Shown here in pieces: positions 1-5,232 of a DNA stretch of 8,334 nt (position 1 is its first letter; every line of letters begins with the position of its first letter). The notes beneath the pieces were generated by a model, which was not told the origin of the DNA, ran no database searches, and was given only the letters and a program-made list of their open reading frames with translations. Origin of the DNA: a bacterium (GTDB lineage Bacteria; Patescibacteriota; Minisyncoccia; Minisyncoccales; JAGLPU01); assembly GCA_030594935.1 (NCBI GenBank), contig JAUVEE010000030.1, forward strand, positions 1 through 8,334, given 5' to 3'. The position numbers and the translations under genes were made by a program.

Positions 1-494
1 CCAATATGGACATATCCGCATTCCCGGCAGACCCAAACCGTTTCCTGCTCTTTTTTAAATATTGCGCCGGCTTCCAGTTGAACCAATGCTTTTTGGTATC
101 TCTCTGCGTGATGCTCTTCCGCTTTGGCAATCGCTCTTAATCTTTTAGCAATATCAGTCAAGCCCTCTTGTTCGGCTGTGTCGGCAAACTCAGGATACAT
201 TTTAGTATATTCATAATTTTCCCCGGCAATGGCAGCTTTCAGATTTTCAATAGTAGTGCCGTAAACTGTTGGCGCTGTCGCTTCAACTTTTATCTCCTCC
301 TCCTTTTTTATTTCCTGAATATGCTCAAACAGTCTTTTGGCATGAGTCTTTTCCTGTTCCGCTGTTTCCAGAAAAATGCCGGCAATTTGTTCGTAGCCTT
401 CTTTCTTGGCCACTTTAGCGTAAAACGAATAGCGGTTCCTGGCTTGCGATTCGCCGATAAAAGCCTTGGTTAAATTTTCAATTGTTTTTTCCAT
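1..494 (-). CDS. rbr: Rubrerythrin, 3' end cut by window edge
   Basis: Non-haem diiron peroxidase that reduces hydrogen peroxide in the cytoplasm of anaerobes and microaerophiles, taking electrons through a rubredoxin-type iron site. 164 full codons are visible from the ATG at 494-492. Residues 1-140 are a ferritin-like four-helix bundle carrying the expected diiron ligands E15, E48, H51, E92, E95, E126 and H129, in the spacing known for Desulfovibrio rubrerythrin. Near the window edge the first half of the rubredoxin-like domain appears as C156-x2-C159-G; the second Cys pair lies outside the window. Full-length relatives have about 190 residues, so roughly 25-30 are missing only because the window ends. 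The start is 9 bases after the stop of the upstream NrdD-like gene, so the two are probably co-transcribed. No Shine-Dalgarno sequence precedes the ATG. Family assignment is secure; electron donor and physiological role are inferred from the family. Confidence 0.96.
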   Translation of the reverse strand, partial: MEKTIENLTKAFIGESQARNRYSFYAKVAKKEGYEQIAGIFLETAEQEKTHAKRLFEHIQEIKKEEEIKVEATAPTVYGTTIENLKAAIAGENYEYTKMYPEFADTAEQEGLTDIAKRLRAIAKAEEHHAERYQKALVQLEAGAIFKKEQETVWVCRECGYVHI

Positions 495-503
495 GTATTT
501 TAA

Positions 504-794
504 TTAAATTTTAAATTCTTTTCTCTCTTGAAATTCCCTTTTTTTGCCTTCGTTCCATTGCTGCACCGGCCTGATATATCCCACTACCCGAGAATAAACT
601 TCGCAGTCTTGATAATTGTTTAAGCCGGGATTTTTTTGAAAGCAATCAGAACATTTAAAGACCTCTATCTTCTTGCCTTCGGCTTCGTAACACAAGAGAT
701 GGCCGTCTTTTATTTCTCCTTCTTTGATCTCAATTTCTTTCTGGCAGTCATGGCAAAATACTTTATTGTTTTTGGCATTTTTTATAGATTCCAT
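504..794 (-). CDS. Stand-alone NrdD C-terminal zinc/glycyl-radical domain protein (96 aa)
   Basis: Resembles only the extreme C-terminus of class III (anaerobic) ribonucleoside-triphosphate reductase, NrdD. Residues 14-51 carry two CxxC pairs (C14/C17, C48/C51), as in the NrdD zinc site. They are followed by CEVYSRVVGYIRPVQQWNEG (64-83), which matches the glycyl-radical loop; G72 would be the radical glycine. The tail ends in the usual lysine/glutamate-rich segment. The large NrdD barrel (normally over 500 residues) with its catalytic cysteines is absent, and the flanking DNA shows no trace of it, so this is a separate small gene rather than a recent truncation. It lies 42 bases after the small membrane-peptide gene and 9 bases before rubrerythrin, a plausible oxygen-related neighbourhood. 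By analogy with GrcA/YfiD, which replaces the damaged radical domain of pyruvate formate-lyase, it could repair or complement NrdD; this is inference. A simple zinc-ribbon regulator is the alternative. Confidence 0.8.
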   Translation of the reverse strand: MESIKNAKNNKVFCHDCQKEIEIKEGEIKDGHLLCYEAEGKKIEVFKCSDCFQKNPGLNNYQDCEVYSRVVGYIRPVQQWNEGKKREFQERKEFKI

Positions 795-836
795 AGAAAT
801 AGACTTGGTAATTATTAATTTTTCCGACCTTTATTC

Positions 837-953
837 TTATTCTACCAATAAAATCTCTAATAGCATAATTAAGCTGCCGAAAACAAGAGAAATTAAAATC
901 ACCAGCCACCATTTGATTTTTCTCAGTAAAAAATGTTTCTTTTTTTCAGTCAT
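837..953 (-). CDS. Small single-span membrane peptide (38 aa)
   Basis: Unrecognised short gene. The predicted product begins MTEKKKHFLLRKIK, a strongly basic cytoplasmic-side segment, followed by one hydrophobic stretch at about residues 15-37 (rich in W, L, I, V) and a final glutamate. This is typical of a single transmembrane helix with N-in orientation. The ATG is 4 bases after the helicase stop codon and the reading frame ends 42 bases before the NrdD-like gene, so it fills the gap between two genes on the same strand as a translationally coupled small gene would. The same frame is open further upstream to a Met at 1082, but that would overlap the helicase C-terminus by over 120 bases and is unlikely. 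No Shine-Dalgarno sequence is visible. Function unknown; chance coding remains possible because it is so short. Confidence 0.5.
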   Translation of the reverse strand: MTEKKKHFLLRKIKWWLVILISLVFGSLIMLLEILLVE

Positions 954-957
954 ATTT

Positions 958-2571
958 TTATTCTGCCAAGAATAAACGGGCCAGCCTGATTTCTTCATAG
1001 GAAAAAGCTTCGCCCAGAATCGCTCTAGCGGGAGCCAGTTGCCAGCCTCCGGATTCCTGAAAAGCCAGCCTGATTTCTTCAAGAATGTCTTTGGGCGGCC
1101 GCAGATATTCTAAATCAATATCCGGGTCGCTTTTGGTCAATTTTTCCAAATGACTCATGATAGAAGCCTCTGTTAGTTCTCTCTGCTCGGCTATTTCCTT
1201 AATCCCCAGCTTGGCGTCAACAAGAGCTCTTGTTCTCCTATAAGTTGAAACAGGTTTTTCTTTTCTTCCCGCTCCCTCTCTTTCCGGAAGAGATTCTAAA
1301 AATTGCTTCTGTGATTTTCTCTTGTTTGTTTTTCTTGCAGACTCAGCCGCTTTTCGCGACAATTGTTTAAGCGTTTTGTCCAGCTCCATGATATCTTCAT
1401 TCACCAAAAGAGCCAGATCATTCAGTCCTTTAAGTTTCAAGCCGGCCAAAGAACTTAGACGGGAAAGAGCCACATAGCCCATTCCCTCCAAAAAAGATTT
1501 GGAAAGATCAATTTCAGCGGCGTCAAGATTCATTCCCTGGCTTTTATGGACTGTTATGGCCCAGGCCAGGCGAAGCGGAAACTGGCTGATTTCAGCCTTG
1601 ATCATGTCGTCTTCTTCAACCATCCAGCTGGCAGGCGCAACTTCAATGCACTTGCCTCTGAAGGTTTCCACAACAGGCAGGCCTTCGTCATTAAATCCGA
1701 TAACTTTGCCCAGGGTGCCGTTCACATAACCGGCGTCAAAGTTGTTTTTCACGAACATTACTTTAGCTCCCTGTTTGAGCGCCAGTCTTTCCGGAGCCAA
1801 ACAGGTTTTTTTAAGAGCCGCCACAATGTTTTCGTTTCCGCTTGACTCCATGCGATAGACGATTTCTTCCCCTTTTATTTTACTCAGCTCGTAATTGTTA
1901 ATCGCGTCAACATCAACATTATGAGTATAGAGCCTGACCGGACTTAAAGAAGACATTTCTTCTCTGTTAAGCAGTATTCGGCGGGATTCCTGAAGATTAT
2001 TATTCCGAATATGATTTAATAAGACGGCCAGCTCATTATCTTTCTGGCGATGCTGTTCCGTAAGATAGCATATTTTCATATTCATTATGGGCCAGATTTC
2101 CGATTCAATGATAAATTTCGGCTTGCCTTGCTTTTGCACCGGAGGAAGCTGAAAAAAGTCTCCCGAACAGACAACCTGCATGCCTCCGAAAGGCTGAAAG
2201 CTGTTCTTGAACGCCTGACAAATATGGTTTACTATATCAAACTGAAAAGCATGGAGCATGGACACTTCATCAATAATAAGGACATTGGTGTCTTTGAACT
2301 TCTTCCGCAGATAAGATTTCTTCAGCAGCTTTTTAACATCTTGATCCGTCAGCTTTTCTTTTATTCCCAAGCCCGACCAGGAATGAATGGTAATTCCGTT
2401 CATATGAGTGGCGGCTATTCCGGTGGAAGCGGTCACTGCCGCTCTTCTCTGATTCTTTTTCAGATAAGCAATATATTTATTCAATAAAAAAGTCTTGCCG
2501 CTTCCGGGCGGACCGGTTAAATACACGTTGTGGCCGAGTTTCAATATGTCTAAAGCTTCTTGCTGGGTCAT
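958..2571 (-). CDS. Pif1/RecD-like superfamily 1 DNA helicase with C-terminal HTH
   Basis: ATP-dependent helicase expected to move 5' to 3' on single-stranded DNA (SF1B), acting in replication, repair or recombination. Motifs in order: Walker A GPPGSGKT (20-27); motif Ia TASTGIAAT (47-55) and GITIHSWSGLG (59-69), the Pif1-type signature; Walker B DEVSM (101-105); motif III GDFFQLPPV (137-145); LTEQHRQ (170-176); ITVHKSQGM (339-347); and motif VI GYVALSR with arginine finger R371. After the motor, about 401-440 is a basic linker. Residues 443-480 (TRALVDAKLGIKEIAEQREL and following) look like the HTH_40-type helix-turn-helix found at the ends of some helicases, probably a DNA-binding module. 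At 537 residues the motor is complete. The ATG is followed by the typical TQQEALDIL opening. The start is 55 bases after the gpmI stop; a TATACT-like -10 lies at 2623-2618, but no good -35 is visible, so read-through from gpmI is equally possible. Confidence 0.93.
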   Translation of the reverse strand: MTQQEALDILKLGHNVYLTGPPGSGKTFLLNKYIAYLKKNQRRAAVTASTGIAATHMNGITIHSWSGLGIKEKLTDQDVKKLLKKSYLRKKFKDTNVLIIDEVSMLHAFQFDIVNHICQAFKNSFQPFGGMQVVCSGDFFQLPPVQKQGKPKFIIESEIWPIMNMKICYLTEQHRQKDNELAVLLNHIRNNNLQESRRILLNREEMSSLSPVRLYTHNVDVDAINNYELSKIKGEEIVYRMESSGNENIVAALKKTCLAPERLALKQGAKVMFVKNNFDAGYVNGTLGKVIGFNDEGLPVVETFRGKCIEVAPASWMVEEDDMIKAEISQFPLRLAWAITVHKSQGMNLDAAEIDLSKSFLEGMGYVALSRLSSLAGLKLKGLNDLALLVNEDIMELDKTLKQLSRKAAESARKTNKRKSQKQFLESLPEREGAGRKEKPVSTYRRTRALVDAKLGIKEIAEQRELTEASIMSHLEKLTKSDPDIDLEYLRPPKDILEEIRLAFQESGGWQLAPARAILGEAFSYEEIRLARLFLAE

Positions 2572-2626
2572 ATGTTTTAAACTACCATTTCCCTATTCAA
2601 AAAACAAACACCGCCGCAGTATAAGT

Positions 2627-4168
2627 TTAGACAATTAAGCTTTCTCCGGTCATTTCTTTTGGTTTTTTCAAACCTATAATATCAAGTATTGTCGGCGCCA
2701 CGTCTTTCTGTCCGCCGTCTTTCAGTTTGATTTTTTGGAGACGCTTATCGTTCGAGATAACTATAAAAGGAACCGGATTCGTGGAATGAGCCGGCTTGGG
2801 CTGACCGTCAGGATAGAGCTTGTCTTCCGCGCTGCCGTGGTCCGCCGTAATAATAACAGTATAATCATTTTCCTTTCCGGCTTTGACAACCTGGCCCAAG
2901 CATTCGTCAACAACCTCAACGCATTTAATTATCGCTTCTTTAACGGCGGAATGCCCCACCAGGTCGCAATTGGCAAAATTCATTAAAATAAAATCATGTT
3001 CTTTTTTTTGAATTTGCTTTGTCGCTTCGGCAACAATTTCAAAAGCTGACATTTCCGGTTTTTTGTCGTAGGAATCAACTTTGGGCGAAGGTATCATTAT
3101 CCGCTCTTCTCCCGCATTCGGCTCTTCAACCTGTGAATTAAAAAAATAAGTAACGTGCGCGTATTTTTCTGTTTCGGCCAGCCTTAACTGTTTCAGTCCT
3201 TGGTTCGCCATAATCTGTCCTAAATTATTCTCAACTAACTCTTCCTGGAAAGCAGCCGGACATTCAATTGTTTTATCGTATCTGGCCATAGTTGAAAATA
3301 AGATATCGGGGACAGTTTCTCTTTGGAAGTCCCGGAAATCAGCCAGGACAAACGCTTTGGCAAGCTGTCTGGGACGGTCTGCCCGAAAATTAAAAAAGAG
3401 AACAGAATCGTTGTCTTTGATTCTTCCTATCGGTTCTCCAACATTATCAACAATAACCGTGGGCTGGATGTAGTAATCAGTTTTGTCTCCCCTTTCGTAT
3501 GCCTTTTCTATCGCCTCGGTCGCGCTTTCTGCTTTAAAGCCAACGCCCTGGGTCAGAGCATTATATGCTTTCTCTGTCCTGTCCCAGTTATTGTCCCTGT
3601 CCATTGCATAGTATCTGCCGATCACGGTCGCTATTCTGCCAACTCCCAATTCCTGGGCTTTGTTCTCAATTAGAGCTACATATTTTTCCGCTGATTTTTC
3701 GGCTACATCGCGTCCGTCGGCATAAAAATGAATAAAAACATCCTTTAGCCCCCGTTCTTTCGCCATTTCCATTAAGGCAATCAAGTGGTCAGTATGAGCA
3801 TGAACGCCTTCGTCAGAACATAACCCCATAAGATGCAGACTGGAATTATTGCTCTTGGCATGTTCTATGGCCTGAACAAGAGCCTCGTTCTCAAAAAATG
3901 TCTTGTCTTCCAAGACCTTGTTTATTTGCTGAAACATCTGCCAAACAATTCTTCCGGCTCCCATATGAAGATGGCCCACCTCTGAATTGCCCTGCGTTCC
4001 AGCAGGAAGCCCCACCGCAAGACCGGATGCTTGGTTTTCGCAATGCGGGTATTTTTTGAGAAACTCGTCAAAATTAGGCGTGTTCGCAAAAGAGATATAG
4101 TTTCCCGGCCCGGGAGGAGCTATACCCCACCCGTCTGCTATTGCTAAAATTACACGTTTTTTTATCAT
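2627..4168 (-). CDS. gpmI: 2,3-bisphosphoglycerate-independent phosphoglycerate mutase
   Basis: Interconverts 3- and 2-phosphoglycerate in glycolysis and gluconeogenesis, using two Mn ions and a phosphoserine intermediate in the cytoplasm. The 513-residue length is typical of the family. Essentially every catalytic residue known from the Geobacillus enzyme is visible: D12 (DGWG), nucleophile S62 (GNSEVGH), H123 in the VHAHTDH segment, R153/D154 (DGRD), R185, R191, R262 and R265 (NFRADRPRQ), K335, D402 and H406 (NCDLVGH), D443/H444 (ADHGSAED) and H461 (AHSTNPVPF). The variant NCD in place of the common NPD is conservative. The start is fixed by MIKKRVILAIADGWG, which leaves no room for extension. 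It follows aroD by 42 bases but is separated from it by a hairpin terminator and has its own -10 element, so it is probably transcribed independently. The function is secure. Confidence 0.97.
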   Translation of the reverse strand: MIKKRVILAIADGWGIAPPGPGNYISFANTPNFDEFLKKYPHCENQASGLAVGLPAGTQGNSEVGHLHMGAGRIVWQMFQQINKVLEDKTFFENEALVQAIEHAKSNNSSLHLMGLCSDEGVHAHTDHLIALMEMAKERGLKDVFIHFYADGRDVAEKSAEKYVALIENKAQELGVGRIATVIGRYYAMDRDNNWDRTEKAYNALTQGVGFKAESATEAIEKAYERGDKTDYYIQPTVIVDNVGEPIGRIKDNDSVLFFNFRADRPRQLAKAFVLADFRDFQRETVPDILFSTMARYDKTIECPAAFQEELVENNLGQIMANQGLKQLRLAETEKYAHVTYFFNSQVEEPNAGEERIMIPSPKVDSYDKKPEMSAFEIVAEATKQIQKKEHDFILMNFANCDLVGHSAVKEAIIKCVEVVDECLGQVVKAGKENDYTVIITADHGSAEDKLYPDGQPKPAHSTNPVPFIVISNDKRLQKIKLKDGGQKDVAPTILDIIGLKKPKEMTGESLIV

Positions 4169-4174
4169 TTATTT

Positions 4175-4203
4175 ATTGTAGCAAAAAATTACCTTTTGGG
4201 TAA
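4175..4203 (-). promoter_or_regulatory. Candidate sigma-70 promoter of gpmI (leaderless)
   Basis: On the minus strand TACAAT (4180-4175) matches the -10 consensus at 5 of 6 positions. Seventeen bases upstream is a weak -35, TTACCC (4203-4198, 3 of 6). Transcription would start about 7 bases after the -10, at or next to the A of the gpmI ATG (4168), giving a leaderless mRNA. The weak -35 overlaps the arm of the aroD terminator hairpin. Confidence 0.5.
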
Positions 4204-4204
4204 T
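4183..4204 (-). terminator. Intrinsic terminator after aroD
   Basis: On the minus strand, ATTACC (4204-4199), a five-base loop and GGTAAT (4193-4188) form a perfect 6-bp stem directly followed by a run of T (4187-4183). It begins 7 bases after the aroD stop codon. The plus strand also has a T run after the hairpin (4206-4212), so it could work in both directions, although no plus-strand gene leads into it. The stem is short and AT-rich, so efficiency may be modest. Confidence 0.6.
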
Positions 4205-4210
4205 CTTTTT

Positions 4211-4972
4211 TTAACAGTCAGATAAAAGTTGTTTTTTAACAGCACTAAGCATCGCTTTTGTGTCCGGTTCCAATCCGGTCCAAATTCTAAACGATTGAGC
4301 TCCCTGATAAGCAAGCATCTTATAACCCAAAACAGTTTTGCAGCCGACAGACTCGGCTTCTCTGATTAGTTTTGTTTTGCTTGCCTGTTCTAAGCTTATT
4401 TGTCCCGAAGCTATTGCGTTCTTGCCTATGCTGCAATACGTCCACAAAGCGCGATGAGCCAAACAACTAATCCTTGTTGGCTGTCCGATTTTACCCATGG
4501 CAAAAGCGAGCAAAGGATAATCTGTTTTTTGATAAAGCGACAAGACAGCTTGATTGTCTTCCAAAGATTTTGCGCTGGTAACTATTTTAATAATATCGGC
4601 ATCTTTCCGCAGACGCTGGGCAATGTTCAGTAATTCTTTGACGCTGGGTGTTTTTTTAAAATTATGATAGGACAAAATAATCCGGCATTTTTTTCGCCGG
4701 GCTAATTTCAATACCTCTCTATTAACCTCCTTAATATCCATATCAATATATTTTGCCCCTGCCTCTATCGCCCTAAGCAAAAGCTTTTGGTCGCCATTCC
4801 TATTGGTGGCAATAATTGGCAACAAAGAAGCAGAAATCATCTGCTCCAAATCGTCTTTATTCTCAAGAAGATCAAGACGCAATTCAATTAAATCAGCTCC
4901 GTCCTGACGGGCTTTCTTTATTTGTTTAAGACAATTTTTGGTTGTTTTTTCTCCGACGCATCCGCAAAGCAT
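4211..4972 (-). CDS. aroD: Type I 3-dehydroquinate dehydratase with a shikimate dehydrogenase C-terminal remnant
   Basis: Third step of the shikimate pathway: dehydrates 3-dehydroquinate to 3-dehydroshikimate through a lysine Schiff base, in the cytoplasm. Residues 1-196 are a complete type I domain: ADLIELRLD (26-34) with the substrate-binding E30 and R32, catalytic H103 in SYHNF, Schiff-base K129 in DIIKIV, R167 after the MGKIGQP loop, and S189/Q191 in ASGQIS. A normal enzyme ends about 15 residues after this last motif, but here the protein continues for about 60. Residues 199-250 match the end of shikimate dehydrogenase instead (see the separate entry). The start MLCGCVGEKT begins directly at strand 1, as in plant and Chlamydia AroD-AroE fusions. 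It has its own promoter and terminator. Dehydratase activity is likely; the tail is an anomaly, and no AroE catalytic core is present in the window. Confidence 0.92.
   Translation of the reverse strand: MLCGCVGEKTTKNCLKQIKKARQDGADLIELRLDLLENKDDLEQMISASLLPIIATNRNGDQKLLLRAIEAGAKYIDMDIKEVNREVLKLARRKKCRIILSYHNFKKTPSVKELLNIAQRLRKDADIIKIVTSAKSLEDNQAVLSLYQKTDYPLLAFAMGKIGQPTRISCLAHRALWTYCSIGKNAIASGQISLEQASKTKLIREAESVGCKTVLGYKMLAYQGAQSFRIWTGLEPDTKAMLSAVKKQLLSDC
4214..4378 (-). other. AroE (shikimate dehydrogenase) C-terminal remnant fused inside aroD
   Basis: Codons 199-253 of aroD. KTKLIREAESVGCKTVLGYK (199-218) followed by MLAYQGAQSFRIWTG (219-233) and an LEPDTKAM segment reproduce the order of features at the end of AroE: the TxLLxxAxxxG helix, the G-x-x-ML-x-x-Q segment with the conserved shikimate-contacting glutamine (here Q223), and the F-x-x-(W/F)TG-x-x-P tail. 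The AroE N-terminal substrate domain (GxPxxHSxSPxxHN, catalytic Lys and Asp) and the NADP-binding GAGGAG loop are absent. The join to the dehydratase domain is near residues 193-199 (about 4378-4396). The homology call is from recalled family patterns, not a database search. Confidence 0.72.
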
Positions 4973-4985
4973 AAATTAATTTCGT

Positions 4986-5013
4986 ATTATAATATTCGCT
5001 CCCTAGTTTTAAA
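4986..5013 (-). promoter_or_regulatory. Candidate promoter of aroD
   Basis: A perfect minus-strand TATAAT lies at 4991-4986. A weak -35, TTTAAA (5013-5008, 4 of 6), is 16 bases upstream. Transcription would begin near 4979, giving a leader of only about 7 bases before the ATG at 4972, too short for a Shine-Dalgarno sequence. Confidence 0.5.
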
Positions 5014-5020
5014 TTAGCAC

Positions 5021-5046
5021 TTTTTTACTTAAAAAACAAAATTTTG
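5021..5046. repeat. AT-rich inverted repeats in the divergent intergenic region
   Basis: TTTTTTA (5021-5027) and TAAAAAA (5030-5036) are perfect inverted repeats with a 2-base gap, and CAAAATTTTG (5037-5046) is a perfect 10-bp palindrome directly beside them. They lie upstream of the aroD promoter and next to the GC-rich island. They may be protein-binding or cruciform sites, or chance in AT-rich DNA. Confidence 0.35.
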
Positions 5047-5096
5047 CTGCCTCGCCCAGAGGCTACGGCCGAGGGACTTGGCTCCCTTTTCCGCCA
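5047..5096. other. GC-rich island with two adjacent hairpins, possible small RNA or dispersed repeat
   Basis: A roughly 50-base GC-rich segment inside otherwise very AT-rich spacer. GCCTC (5049-5053) pairs with GAGGC (5059-5063) over a 5-base loop, and AGGGA (5072-5076) pairs with TCCCT (5083-5087) over a 6-base loop and is followed by three more T. A competing pairing, CCTCG (5050-5054) with CGAGG (5070-5074), excludes the first hairpin. No reading frame is apparent. It lies outside both mapped promoters' transcripts, so it is either an independent short RNA, a structured repeat of the kind scattered through some genomes, or a remnant of inserted DNA. Confidence 0.4.
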
Positions 5097-5141
5097 CAAA
5101 TTATCATTGAGATTAACTTTTGCAAATTTAACATATTTTGC

Positions 5142-5170
5142 TTGACATGATTTATTATTAGAACTAAAAT
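5142..5170 (+). promoter_or_regulatory. Strong sigma-70 promoter of the glycosyltransferase operon
   Basis: A perfect -35 TTGACA (5142-5147), an optimal 17-base spacer and a -10 TAAAAT (5165-5170, 5 of 6). The 40 bases before the -35 are very AT-rich, resembling an UP element. Transcription should begin near 5177, leaving a leader of about 56 bases before the ATG at 5233. This is the best promoter in the window and supports a bacterial origin. Confidence 0.8.
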
Positions 5171-5201
5171 TATAGGGTAATTTAATAAAAGGAAAAAAAC
5201 G

Positions 5202-5226
5202 AAAATCCCGAAAAAATCGGGGTTTT
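5202..5226 (+). promoter_or_regulatory. Stem-loop in the 5' leader of the glycosyltransferase operon
   Basis: AAAATCCCGA (5202-5211) and TCGGGGTTTT (5217-5226) form a 10-bp stem with one T-G wobble and a loop of five A. The stem ends 6 bases before the ATG. With its A-rich left side and T-rich right side it has the shape of an intrinsic terminator, but it lies between a strong promoter and its gene. It could act as an attenuator, as a 5' stabiliser, or as a fold that brings the AAAGGA at 5188-5193 nearer to the start codon. Confidence 0.65.
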
Positions 5227-5232
5227 AAAAAT

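Noticed and set aside
980..1081. Mobile element or insertion-sequence ends at the 18-base direct repeat
   Set aside because: Both copies are inside the helicase frame, separated by only 84 bases, with no inverted ends or transposase.
837..1082. Longer 81-residue version of the small membrane peptide
   Set aside because: The extra 43 residues overlap the helicase C-terminus and look like a shifted reading of it; the inner Met at 953 gives a basic N-terminus followed by a clean hydrophobic helix.
2050..2487. 145-codon plus-strand open frame
   Set aside because: Lies wholly antisense to the helicase motor domain, whose motifs are unmistakable; its translation has no recognisable domain.
3323..3673. 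116-codon plus-strand open frame
   Set aside because: Antisense shadow of gpmI, whose catalytic residues are all in the other strand.
5047..5096. tRNA or CRISPR repeat in the GC-rich island
   Set aside because: No cloverleaf, no TTCGA-type T loop and no CCA end; the hairpins are too short and there is only one copy, with no repeat-spacer pattern.
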